A DNA stretch of 64,000 bases from Thermosipho melanesiensis BI429 (GTDB lineage: Bacteria > Thermotogota > Thermotogae > Thermotogales > Fervidobacteriaceae). How positions within the stretch are numbered: the first letter of the stretch is position 1; each line of letters opens with the position of its first letter. This document shows, piece by piece, positions 23,913 to 32,455 of this stretch. Where the stretch lies: positions 1,240,001-1,304,000 of the forward strand of contig NC_009616.1 in assembly GCF_000016905.1 (NCBI RefSeq), in the 5' to 3' direction. The position numbers and the translations under genes were made by a program. Below the pieces are notes generated by a model. The model saw only the letters and a program-made list of their open reading frames with translations. It was not told the DNA's origin and did not search any database.

Positions 23913-25018
23913 TTCATATCACCTGCCCATTTAGCTTCTAAAGATATTATAATGATTTTCTTATTATTTTTTATTTCATTAGTTTTAAATAAATTTCCTA
24001 TTATAGGTAAATCTTTTAATCCAGGTATACCGCTTTCAATATTATTTGTCGTTTCAAACGATAACCCAGCTATATAGTAATGTTTATTATACTTTAGATC
24101 AAGTGAATTTGAGAATGTTAATCCTATTGTCTTATTGCTAGGGGAAAGTGCTTCCGCTCTAGCAGTTAGATTTAATGAAACATGATCAACAAAAACTGTT
24201 CCGCTTATTTCTATTTCATTTAGAAGTTTTTTTTCTATTACTTTATCATTAGATAATGTAAAGTCAATTGTTGTATATGCAGAAATTTTAGCACTTTCAT
24301 TTGCCTTAAGAAAAATAGTTCCATTCGTTAAGATTTTTGCTTTTCCAGAGCTTATTAATGCGGATATAATTGCAAAAAGATTTGTATCCATAAGGTCTAA
24401 GGAAAGTTGTAAGGCGTTGTTGTTATAACTTACCTTTAGAGTAGTTGTTTCATCGTTGGATGAAAATTCTACTCCAAATTTTCTAAGATCTTCTTCGTCA
24501 ATTTCATACAGTTTAATTTTTATTTCTGCAATGTGAGATTTTTTATCTATTAGATTTATTATTTCAGCAATTTGTGATGCAATTTTTGGTGGAGCATTTA
24601 TTAGTAATTCATTTTTGGAAGCAGTTGGATATATGTAGTTTTTTAAAACATTTGGTAGTGCGTTAGAAACATTTTCAAAGGTAACATAAGATAATTTTAT
24701 AATGTACTTGTTTGAAATTAGGGAAAAATTTGGATCGTTAGGATTGGCAGTTCCAACAAAATAGATATTATCTATTTTTTTCCAATAATATCCTAAAGGC
24801 AACAACATGTAATCAAGTGCTTTTTCTATTGTTGTGTTATATAGTTCAATTGTTATAAACCCTGTTAGAGAAGGACTGTATATTATAGTTATACCTTCTT
24901 GCATTGCAAATTGGCTTAGTGCATCTCTGATGTCAGTTTGATAAAAATACACATCAACACTAAATGATAATACTGAAACTAAAACGATTATTAAAAGTAT
25001 TTTTTTCACTGATCTCAT
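23909..25018 (-). CDS. Compact secretin (GspD/PilQ-like outer-membrane channel)
   Basis: 369 residues, much shorter than PilQ or GspD. A signal peptide precedes an STN/N0 domain (DIRDALSQFAMQEGITIIYS, IELYNTTIEKALDYMLLP), one N1/NolW-like domain (NVLKNYIYPTASKNELLINA), and a secretin core ending with the diagnostic GIPGLKDLPIIGNLF and IIIISLEA strands. It should assemble into a ring in the outer sheath membrane. ATG overlaps the stop of the chaperone-like gene, and its stop overlaps the hybrid gene, so the three are made together. Confidence 0.8.
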   Translation of the reverse strand: MRSVKKILLIIVLVSVLSFSVDVYFYQTDIRDALSQFAMQEGITIIYSPSLTGFITIELYNTTIEKALDYMLLPLGYYWKKIDNIYFVGTANPNDPNFSLISNKYIIKLSYVTFENVSNALPNVLKNYIYPTASKNELLINAPPKIASQIAEIINLIDKKSHIAEIKIKLYEIDEEDLRKFGVEFSSNDETTTLKVSYNNNALQLSLDLMDTNLFAIISALISSGKAKILTNGTIFLKANESAKISAYTTIDFTLSNDKVIEKKLLNEIEISGTVFVDHVSLNLTARAEALSPSNKTIGLTFSNSLDLKYNKHYYIAGLSFETTNNIESGIPGLKDLPIIGNLFKTNEIKNNKKIIIISLEAKWAGDMK

Positions 25019-26418
25019 CTCCCAATTTCTTTTGTATTTGTGAATTTATCATTTCCGTATGGTTTAAAAAGAATAAACGTACTATTTTTAACAATATCAT
25101 TAAAAGCAAAATCTAATTTTATGCCTTTTTCCTCTTTAGGAAAGATTAAGAATTCATCTGTTAAATCAGTTGTTTGCAATCCAGTTTTTCTAATTATTTT
25201 AGTTATTAATATTGTGTTTCCCGTATTTTTGATATTTATTGTAAAAGTATCGGTAGCTACATTGGTAATTTCTGAAGTACAATCAGTTATTAAATTTCCG
25301 TATCTTAAAATGACTTTTGGTCGGTTAAATAGAATTGCATTTTCGTTATTTGATTTAAACTCAAAAATGTTATCCCCATCATTCAAAGTTGTTTCTCTAC
25401 TGTCAAATTTTATAAATCCGTTTATTTTTGAATAGGGTGATAATCGGAGTTTTTTAGGGAATATTTCCATAGCTTTGTTTTTAGTAGATAAACTTATCTC
25501 ATACGAATTTGGTGATAGGTTTTGGAAAATAACTTTTGCGTTTTTTATTTTTGAATCTATATTTAGCAGTATTAATTCAGGATTAATAAGTAATGCGTTT
25601 TTACTGTTCTTGTATTTTTCAATTTTCATTTTAGATGAAGCAGTTACTCTAAGGCCTTGTGAAACACCATCTATTTGAGCTTCAAATGTCCCATTTGGAA
25701 ATATATAAGGTACAAAATATTCAAACTTTACCGTTCTTTCTGGAAAAACTATAAAGTCAGAATTTGATATGGGAATGGATGTAATAATCCTATTTATTGC
25801 TCTTGATATTAAACGTATTTCTCCATTTAGTGCGAGAACAGCATTGCCTTCATTTTCGATTGCTATTTCAATAACACTTCCAAAGTTTCCATATTTTTGA
25901 ATAAGAGATTTAGAAGCATCTGCTGTTAGGTCGTAAACTTTTAAATCTTTTATTCTAGGTCTCATTATTTTTGATTTTGGGAAATCAAGAATAATTAAAG
26001 AGATGTAATCAAAAACAGTTTCAAACATACCTCTTTTTTCACCTTTTTGTTTAAAATGTATTGCACCAAAAGCTTGAGCTCCGTCAAAGTTGTTTGGTAT
26101 ATTTATTTTTATAGGATAATCTATAACCTTACCAGGTTGCAATGTTAGTTCTGTGGATTCCAATGTAATCCAATTTTTGATGCTATATTTGTACTCATCT
26201 TTTGTATCATATAAATAATTTGTACCTTCGATTATAAAATCCGAAAGTTCTATTATGACTTCTGCAGCTACAGGTGATTGATTTGCTACTTGAATTGTAA
26301 TTTCTGTATTATCAAGATTGGGTGTGATGTTTATTCTGTTTACGAGTGGATAGATAGTAATAGTAAAGTTAATAATTGAAAATATAAAAATGAAAATTAA
26401 TAAAGCCACCTTTTTCAT
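25015..26418 (-). CDS. Exported chaperone-like protein with Ig-type domains (PapD-like or DUF916-like)
   Basis: 467 residues with a signal peptide and all-beta domains. The first 130 residues follow the PapD/DUF916 pattern: ITIYPLVNRINITPN, ITIQVANQSPVAAEVIIELS, NWITLESTELTLQPGKVID, then a FGAIHFKQ strand. Two or three further Ig-like repeats follow; no membrane anchor is seen at the C terminus. Such proteins hold beta-sandwich subunits (pili) or interact with WxL-type surface proteins. ATG 26418 follows GGAGGGAAAACTT; the earlier TTG lies before this site. First gene of the secretin operon. Confidence 0.6.
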   Translation of the reverse strand: MKKVALLIFIFIFSIINFTITIYPLVNRINITPNLDNTEITIQVANQSPVAAEVIIELSDFIIEGTNYLYDTKDEYKYSIKNWITLESTELTLQPGKVIDYPIKINIPNNFDGAQAFGAIHFKQKGEKRGMFETVFDYISLIILDFPKSKIMRPRIKDLKVYDLTADASKSLIQKYGNFGSVIEIAIENEGNAVLALNGEIRLISRAINRIITSIPISNSDFIVFPERTVKFEYFVPYIFPNGTFEAQIDGVSQGLRVTASSKMKIEKYKNSKNALLINPELILLNIDSKIKNAKVIFQNLSPNSYEISLSTKNKAMEIFPKKLRLSPYSKINGFIKFDSRETTLNDGDNIFEFKSNNENAILFNRPKVILRYGNLITDCTSEITNVATDTFTINIKNTGNTILITKIIRKTGLQTTDLTDEFLIFPKEEKGIKLDFAFNDIVKNSTFILFKPYGNDKFTNTKEIGR

Positions 26419-26549
26419 AAGTTTTCCCTCCAATTTTTTGTTCTTTTATTATTATATAATAAAAAATTCATTTTATTACGAATTTTAAATCATATTTATA
26501 ATAAAAAATTATAGAAAAAATTTAAAGAGATTAATAAGAGATTAATGCG

Positions 26550-26558
26550 TGATATAAT
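26550..26558 (+). promoter_or_regulatory. Extended -10 promoter element of queD
   Basis: TGATATAAT 33 bp before the start codon; no clear -35. Confidence 0.55.
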
Positions 26559-26591
26559 AATGTTAGCAAATCTAATTAAGGGGTGAGAAAA

Positions 26592-26954
26592 TTGATATTT
26601 GTAACAAAAGAATTTACTTTCGATGCAGCACATAATTTGATAAAATATCATGGAAAATGTGAGAAACTCCATGGACATACGTATAAGTTATTAGTAACTG
26701 TTGCAGGAAAAAAAGATGAAGAAGGTATGGTTATCGACTTTTTAGAATTAAAGAAGATTGTTAAAGAAAACGTATTGAACATTTTAGATCACTCGTATAT
26801 AAACGAGATAATTGAGCAACCAAGTGCTGAAAATATAGCAGAATGGATTTGGGAAAGGCTTAAGGAAAAATTAAACACCGAGAGATATTTTTTGTATGAA
26901 ATAAAACTTTATGAAACTCCTACTTCTTATGTTACTTTAAGGGGGAGTTACTAG
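26592..26954 (+). CDS. queD: 6-carboxytetrahydropterin synthase (QueD/PTPS family)
   Basis: About 120 residues with zinc ligands His in FDAAHNL and KLHGHTYKL, catalytic His-Asp near LDHSYIN, and the substrate Glu in LYETPTSY. It acts in queuosine (7-deazaguanine) synthesis. TTG 26592 is spaced properly from AAGGGGTGAG; the GTG at 26583 lies inside that ribosome site. No other queuosine genes are adjacent. The last base of the stop region overlaps the next GTG. Confidence 0.88.
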   Translation: MIFVTKEFTFDAAHNLIKYHGKCEKLHGHTYKLLVTVAGKKDEEGMVIDFLELKKIVKENVLNILDHSYINEIIEQPSAENIAEWIWERLKEKLNTERYFLYEIKLYETPTSYVTLRGSY

Positions 26955-28072
26955 TGTTTAATAATGTGCCGAATAGAAAAGGAACAAATTCTTTTAAATG
27001 GGATTTAAAACCTAATGTGTTACCATTGTGGGTTGCAGATATGGACTTTGAAGTATCAGAAGAAATAAAAGAAGCAATTAAAAGTAGGGTAAATCATGGG
27101 GTATATGGTTACACATTTAGACCAAAAAGTTATTATGAGGCTATAATTAATTGGTTTAGAAATTATCATGCTTTCGATATAAAAAGAGAATGGATAGTAC
27201 CAATTCCTGGTGTTGTACCAGGTATATCTTTTGCCATTCAAGCTTTTACTTTACCAGGCGATAAAATAATAATACAACCGCCAGTTTATAGACCTTTTCA
27301 TGAAGTTGTTGTAGAGTTAGGTAGACGTCTAATATATAATAAACTAATTGAAAGTGATGGTTATTATAAAATGGATTTTGAAGATTTAGAAAATAAAATA
27401 GATAAAGATGTAAAAATGTTGATTTTATGCAGTCCTCATAATCCGGTGGGAAGAGTTTGGAAAGAAGAAGAATTGAAAAGATTAGGAGAAATTTGTTTGA
27501 GAAATAACATAATTGTAGTATCTGATGAAATACATGCGGATATTGTCTATAAGAGAAAGCATAATGTTTTTTTGGGCGTAAATGAAAAATTTTTCAAAAA
27601 TTCAATTGTTTTAACTTCTCCAAATAAAAGTTTTAATATTGCTGGTTTGCAATCTGGAAATGCAATTATACCTAATAAATGCTTAAGGGAAAGGTTTGAG
27701 AAGATTATCAATTCACAACATTTAGGATTGTCAAATATTTTTGCTATAGTAGCTACTGAAGTTGCATATAATTATGGAAGACAGTGGTTGGAGAAATTAT
27801 TAGATTATCTTTATCAAAATGTTTTGTTGGTAAAAGAATTTTTGGAAAAAGAACTTAATATAAAAGTTAGTGTTCCAGAAGGTACTTTTCTTATGTGGCT
27901 TGATTTTAGAAAATTTGATGATGCGTATAATAGAGTTTTAAATGCAGGTGTTTGGTTAAACGATGGTAAAGATTTTGGACCAGGTGGTGAAGGATTTCTT
28001 CGTATGAACATAGCTACTTCAAGAGAGATATTAAATGAAGCACTAAAAAGGATTAAATCTATAACTTTTTAA
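26954..28072 (+). CDS. PatB/MalY-type PLP aminotransferase, probable cystathionine beta-lyase (C-S lyase)
   Basis: 372 residues. Family hallmarks are WVADMDFEVSEEI, GVYGYTFRPKSYYEAI, CSPHNPVGRVW, VVSDEIHADIVY, the PLP lysine in TSPNKSFNIAGLQ and FLRMNIATSREIL. PatB-type enzymes cleave cystathionine or cysteine to homocysteine or H2S plus pyruvate. The GTG start overlaps the queD stop. Confidence 0.88.
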   Translation: MFNNVPNRKGTNSFKWDLKPNVLPLWVADMDFEVSEEIKEAIKSRVNHGVYGYTFRPKSYYEAIINWFRNYHAFDIKREWIVPIPGVVPGISFAIQAFTLPGDKIIIQPPVYRPFHEVVVELGRRLIYNKLIESDGYYKMDFEDLENKIDKDVKMLILCSPHNPVGRVWKEEELKRLGEICLRNNIIVVSDEIHADIVYKRKHNVFLGVNEKFFKNSIVLTSPNKSFNIAGLQSGNAIIPNKCLRERFEKIINSQHLGLSNIFAIVATEVAYNYGRQWLEKLLDYLYQNVLLVKEFLEKELNIKVSVPEGTFLMWLDFRKFDDAYNRVLNAGVWLNDGKDFGPGGEGFLRMNIATSREILNEALKRIKSITF

Positions 28073-28507
28073 CCATGCCTTTTACAGGGGTTATTTGTTT
28101 TTGTTAAAATTTTTTGGTATGTATGTTTAAGCCTTTGTTATGTGCTTTTTCAGTTGACAACTGTTTGGCTTTTACCCCATTTTAAAAAGATTTTAATAAT
28201 TTTTATTTTAAAAAATTGCTCTAAAACATGGCACTTAATTCTAAAAGTGCCAAGGACCTACAAGATTTGGTGCTAAAACGATTATTGATAATCTAATGTT
28301 TTAGTTTTACTAAGTGTAAGTTTATATACAAGCTTTTAGAGCGATTTTTTGATAATGTTTTTATAAAATAAGTTCTTGTGGAAAATTATATGAGAAGTTA
28401 TAACTAAAAATTATAAAAGAGATGGTAAAGAAAGAGCGAAAGTAAAAAATTTTATGTAATAGGGGATAAAATAATACATTTGAAAATTCAAATAAGGGAT
28501 GAATGAA
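28073..28507. other. Gene-free gap between convergent genes
   Basis: 435 bp without a plausible coding frame. It contains a small palindrome CAGTTGACAACTG (28151-28163) and the structured inverted-repeat element at 28210-28350. The remainder is AT-rich and unremarkable. Confidence 0.6.
28210..28350. repeat. Inverted-repeat-bounded element with internal hairpins (possible MITE or structured RNA)
   Basis: Outer arms AAAAAATTGCTCTAAAA (28210-28226) and TTTTAGAGCGATTTTTT (28334-28350) pair with one G-T mismatch position. Inside are TGGCACTT / AAGTGCCA (about 28229-28252) and CTAAAAC / GTTTTAG (28273-28304) enclosing GATTAT / ATAATC. No promoter or protein frame is evident. Confidence 0.45.
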
Positions 28508-29989
28508 TTATTTTTTTATTTTTTCTTTTAGATCGTTGATAAGTTTAGCAATTGCATATATAATTACAAGAAATTCCAATCTTCCAGTGAACATGGCAAC
28601 GGTTAAAGTCCACATTGCACCAAGTGGCATAGTAGGTTTTGTTATTCCCACAGATAACCCTACACCGTTCATAGCAGATGCAAATTCAAACATAGAACTT
28701 GTAAGATCATAACCATATGCAGATAATATAATACTACCTAAAAAGAAGGTAAAGAGATACATGGAGAATATCAAAAATATTTCCTTAACATCATCATTTG
28801 TAATGGTATTTTTATTTTGTCCTTTCCATGCAAATATTTTTGTTACGCTTTTTGATGGAAGTAAAAATTCTTTTATAGAATGTAAAACAACTTTTATAGT
28901 GATCCAAATTCTGTATTGTTTTAACCCACCCGCTGTGGAATCCATACCACCACCGGCTATCATTAGCGAAGTTAATATAAACATAGCAAGGCCAAAGCTT
29001 ATCCATATAGGATTTGTGAGATCTACAGTTGAAAAACCCGTACCAGTGATTGCCGAAGAAGTTTGAAATATTGCTTGCCTAAAACCATCCGAGAAATTAT
29101 TAAATATTTTACCAATACCGTTAATACTTATTAATGTTGAGGTTATAAACACAGTGGAAAGCATAAGCCAAGGCTCTCCATTTTTTATAAAAGCTTTAAA
29201 ATTACCTTTCCAAAGTGTATAATGAACTCCAAAACCTGTACCGCCTAAAAACATTAATATTATAACTATGATTTCCAAAGAGAGGTTATTGTATTCTCCA
29301 ATGCTGCCATTTCTAACGGAAAATCCACCAGTTGCAAGTGCAGTTAAAGAATGATTAAAAGCATCAAAAAGTGGCATGCCAAAAACATCTAATAAAATTG
29401 TACCAATAATTGCGTAAGTTACGTATATAAATGATATAATTCTTGCGGATCTTTTAATGTTTGGGGCTATGTTGTCTACTCTTCCTTCTGCATGATATAA
29501 GCCAAAGCCTTTTGGTCCTATAACTGAGCCCATCATTATAAGTGCAAACCCTGCTCCACCAATAAATTGCATAAAACTTCTCCATACGAGGATTAATTTT
29601 GAAACAGTTGTTACGTCTGTAAACATGGTAAGACCTGTTGTAGTAAATCCGCTGGTTGATTCAAAAACTGCTTGAGAAAATGTCAAATGTTCAATAATCA
29701 TAAAAGGAATAGCACCTATTAGGACAACCGATAACCACGTAAAAAGTACAATAACTGCTCCTTCTCTCACGGTTACCGTCTGAGATGATTTTATGTTGGA
29801 AAGCTTAAAAAGAAAGTATCCTATTATAAAGGAAAGGATAGCTGCGAATATAAAAGCAAAAGCATTTTTTGCTTCATTTGGATAGAAAAATACTAAAAAT
29901 GTTGGAAACAAAAGTAATAAAGTATAATACATTAGAATTAATCCAAGATTGTGTATTATGACTTTGTATTGTTCTTTTTTCTTAGGCAT
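28508..29989 (-). CDS. trkH: Potassium uptake protein TrkH
   Basis: 493 residues with many membrane segments and four pore-loop repeats, each with its filter glycine: STSGFTTTGLT, SLTALATGGFS, SSAITGTGFS and SAMNGVGLS. It is the K+-conducting subunit of a Trk/Ktr system gated by RCK proteins, which are encoded immediately upstream. ATG follows GGAGGAATAAA. Confidence 0.93.
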   Translation of the reverse strand: MPKKKEQYKVIIHNLGLILMYYTLLLLFPTFLVFFYPNEAKNAFAFIFAAILSFIIGYFLFKLSNIKSSQTVTVREGAVIVLFTWLSVVLIGAIPFMIIEHLTFSQAVFESTSGFTTTGLTMFTDVTTVSKLILVWRSFMQFIGGAGFALIMMGSVIGPKGFGLYHAEGRVDNIAPNIKRSARIISFIYVTYAIIGTILLDVFGMPLFDAFNHSLTALATGGFSVRNGSIGEYNNLSLEIIVIILMFLGGTGFGVHYTLWKGNFKAFIKNGEPWLMLSTVFITSTLISINGIGKIFNNFSDGFRQAIFQTSSAITGTGFSTVDLTNPIWISFGLAMFILTSLMIAGGGMDSTAGGLKQYRIWITIKVVLHSIKEFLLPSKSVTKIFAWKGQNKNTITNDDVKEIFLIFSMYLFTFFLGSIILSAYGYDLTSSMFEFASAMNGVGLSVGITKPTMPLGAMWTLTVAMFTGRLEFLVIIYAIAKLINDLKEKIKK

Positions 29990-29990
29990 T

Positions 29991-30650
29991 TTATTCCTCC
30001 GTTAATATTTTTAATATTTCTGTTTGAGCTGTAGGAAGACTGACTATATACAATCTATCTCCTGCTTTTATTTGGGTGTTTCCATGCGGAATTATAACTT
30101 CCCCTTTTCTTAAAATGCCTCCGACTACACACTCATGCGGAAGGTTTAAATTTTTTAAGAATTTTCCAATAGCTTGTGAATTTTCTGGTATATCAACTTT
30201 TAGAAATGATAATTTGCCTTCTTCTATAGCCAAAAATTCTTCTAGCTCCTTTCCAAATAATAGGTTTTCAACAGCCTTTTGAAGCATAGTTGTTGTACTA
30301 ACAACAGCTGTTATTCCAAGTTTTTCAAATAATTCTATATTATCAGGGTTATTTACAAGAGTTACTATATTTTTTACACCAAAAATTTTTTTTGCAAATT
30401 GTGTTATTATTAAGTTTTCTTTATCTTTGTTTGTAAGAACAACTATGATATCTTCTTCTTCTATATCAAGCTGTTCTAACAATTTCTTTTTAGTTGCATC
30501 ACCGTGTATAACCACTGCTTTGAGGTCTCTTGCAAAATCCTCACAAAGTTTTTGATCTTTATTAACTAGATATGTTTTGTAGCCTTTACTCGAGAATGAC
30601 TTTGCCAAAAAATATGCTATTTTCTCTCCGCCTATTATGACCACTTTCAT
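29991..30650 (-). CDS. trkA: TrkA-type potassium channel regulator (RCK_N plus RCK_C)
   Basis: 219 residues. An RCK_N Rossmann fold (VVIIGGEKIAYFLAKSF, VIHGDATKKKLL) is followed by an RCK_C domain (FLKVDIPENSQAIGKFL to RLYIVSL). The nucleotide loop is GGEKIA in place of GxGxxG, so nucleotide binding may be altered or lost. It overlaps the second RCK gene by 4 nt. The arrangement matches TM1088B of T. maritima as I recall it. Confidence 0.88.
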   Translation of the reverse strand: MKVVIIGGEKIAYFLAKSFSSKGYKTYLVNKDQKLCEDFARDLKAVVIHGDATKKKLLEQLDIEEEDIIVVLTNKDKENLIITQFAKKIFGVKNIVTLVNNPDNIELFEKLGITAVVSTTTMLQKAVENLLFGKELEEFLAIEEGKLSFLKVDIPENSQAIGKFLKNLNLPHECVVGGILRKGEVIIPHGNTQIKAGDRLYIVSLPTAQTEILKILTEE

Positions 30651-31072
30651 TTTAAATCACCAACCAGTATTTGTTTTAGTTCGCCAATTATTAATAAAGT
30701 AGGAGAAATTACTTCTATGTCAAATTCTTGGAATAAAGTCGTGTTGTCCGGATCATAAACACGGGTTATTATTCGTTTTGCTCCAAAGTAATATTTACAC
30801 ATTAGTGATATTAGGAAATTTGTATTATCGTCTTGTGTTAATACAAGTACATAATCGGCTTTATTAACTTTTGCATTTTCCAAAACTTCTTTTTCAGTAG
30901 CATCCCCTACAATTGTAAAACCCGTAAAATCAGGCGAAAGATTTTCAAACGAGTTTTCTTCTTTATCTATTACTACTACACTATGCCCTATGGATGATGC
31001 GATACTAGCAACGTTTCCACCAACTTTTCCACAGCCTATTACTACCAAATAAAGCTCATTTATCTTTCTCAT
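30647..31072 (-). CDS. Second TrkA-type protein, RCK_N domain only
   Basis: About 141 residues containing just the Rossmann domain with an intact GCGKVGG loop and IVGDATEKEVLENA. No RCK_C domain follows. It probably pairs with the neighbour, which has RCK_C but a degraded loop, to build the gating ring. ATG 31072 is 6 nt from GAGGTGG; the ATG at 31087 lies before this site. Confidence 0.85.
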   Translation of the reverse strand: MRKINELYLVVIGCGKVGGNVASIASSIGHSVVVIDKEENSFENLSPDFTGFTIVGDATEKEVLENAKVNKADYVLVLTQDDNTNFLISLMCKYYFGAKRIITRVYDPDNTTLFQEFDIEVISPTLLIIGELKQILVGDLK

Positions 31073-31649
31073 TATTTTCCACCTCATCTAAGGCTTTTGC
31101 AGCTTTTAGATGTTTTTCAGCAAGTGTTGCATTTCCTCTTTTTTTTAACAATTCGTACATCAAATAGTGGGGTATAGGTGATGAAGGGGCAATTGCAAAC
31201 ATTTGTTTTATCATTTTTTCAGCTTTGTTTAAATCTCCTGTTTCTAGATATTTGTTTGCTATTCTCAGTGATTTATCAAATGATTCTTTTTCTTCTTCAA
31301 GAAGTTCTTTGACTTTGGTTTGTAGTTCATCTTTCGTGAAAGGTTTTGAAAGAAAGTCAACGTTTTCGTATTTGAACATTTCGGAAAGTATTTCAGGTTT
31401 TACATATGCTGATACAACTAAAATAGGACAATTGTAAACATTTTTTCTTAGTTCTCTAATTAACTCAAGCCCTGATTTTCCTGGCAATTTTAGGTCTGTA
31501 ATTATTAGATCATATTTTGTGTTATTTTCTAAAATTTTCTTAAGAGCTTCTTCTGCGCTAACTAATGAATCCACTTCATAGTCTTCCAAAAATTTTTCTA
31601 TTAGCATCCTTACATTTCTTTCATCATCAATTACAAGAATTTTTTTCAT
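31056..31649 (-). CDS. Response regulator receiver protein with a C-terminal TPR-like domain
   Basis: 197 residues. The receiver domain has acidic D8-D9, the phosphorylation site D52 in IITDLKLPG and Lys in LSKPF. After a short linker the rest is a helical hairpin repeat (ANKYLETGDLNKAEKMIKQM, GNATLAEKHLKAAKAL), TPR-like. There is no DNA-binding domain, so it acts by protein contacts. No histidine kinase is nearby. It overlaps the RCK-only gene, which suggests a role with K+ uptake (inference). Confidence 0.85.
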   Translation of the reverse strand: MKKILVIDDERNVRMLIEKFLEDYEVDSLVSAEEALKKILENNTKYDLIITDLKLPGKSGLELIRELRKNVYNCPILVVSAYVKPEILSEMFKYENVDFLSKPFTKDELQTKVKELLEEEKESFDKSLRIANKYLETGDLNKAEKMIKQMFAIAPSSPIPHYLMYELLKKRGNATLAEKHLKAAKALDEVENNEKDK

Positions 31650-31664
31650 TAGAGTCCCTCCTAA

Positions 31665-31695
31665 AAGAAAAAAGCTAGGGGAAAATCCCCTAGCT
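31665..31695 (-). terminator. Terminator of the gap-pgk-tpi operon
   Basis: A perfect 10-bp stem (AGCTAGGGGA / TCCCCTAGCT, AAA loop in plus-strand terms) lies just after tpi and is followed on the minus strand by a T-rich run. Confidence 0.88.
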
Positions 31696-31699
31696 ACTA

Positions 31700-32455
31700 T
31701 TATATCACCATGTTCATTATTTTGCCAAGCTCAATGAAACTTTCTTTTAAACTAGCTCCACCTACCAATCCTCCATCTATATCTGGTTGTATTATGAGAT
31801 TGAAGAGGTTATTTGGTTTAATACTTCCACCGTATAGTATTCTAATATTTTCAGCGGCTTCTGGACTATACATTTCCGAAATTAGCTTTCGTATGAATTT
31901 GTGTACTTCTTGAGCTTGATGTGATGTTGCAACTTTTCCCGTACCAATTGCCCATACAGGCTCATAAGCAATTATTACTTTTTCAATATCTTTTACGTCC
32001 TTTAATCCTTTTCTTATTTGAGTTTCTATTACTGCAAAAGTTAGTGAACTTTCTCTTTCTTCTAGTTTTTCTCCTATGCAAAAGATAGGTTTTAACCCTA
32101 CTTCAAGAGCTTTAAGTACTTTTTTGTTTATCATTTCATCTGATTCATTGAAAATATTTCTTCTTTCACTATGACCTATTATTACATATTCAACACCCAC
32201 ATCTTTAAGCATCTTCCAAGATATCTCGCCAGTGAATGCGCCTTCATCTTCAAAGTACATATTTTGTGCGGCAACTTTAATTTTTGAGTCCTTTAGAATT
32301 TCATATACAGAAGGTATTGAAATAAAAGGTGGTGCAACTATTATTTCAAAGTCTTTTGCTTCGACAAAACCGTTTAACAAAATGGAAGCAAAATGTGCAG
32401 CTTCGGTTGGTGTTTTGTGCATTTTCCAGTTTCCAGCCAAAATTAATTTTCTATT
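31700..32455 (-). CDS. tpiA: Triosephosphate isomerase domain, read as a -1 frameshift extension of pgk
   Basis: TIM motifs are complete: AGNWKMHKT, a VIIGHSERR loop, the catalytic Glu in [12 protein letters not shown], and ILYGGSIKP. No ATG or GTG precedes the core; the only start is TTG (32438-32440) inside the first beta strand (KLILAGNW), with no ribosome site. The frame is open up to a TAA at 32462-32464 and overlaps the end of pgk in the -1 frame, so TIM is most likely made only as the C-terminal half of a PGK-TIM fusion, as reported for T. maritima. The fusion would have about 650 residues. Confidence 0.88.

Noticed and set aside
28218-28227. GCTCTAAAAC and its complement GTTTTAGAGC resemble the start of Cas9-type CRISPR repeats
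   Set aside because: Only one inverted pair, no spaced repeats and no cas genes in the window; better explained as the arms of the inverted-repeat element.
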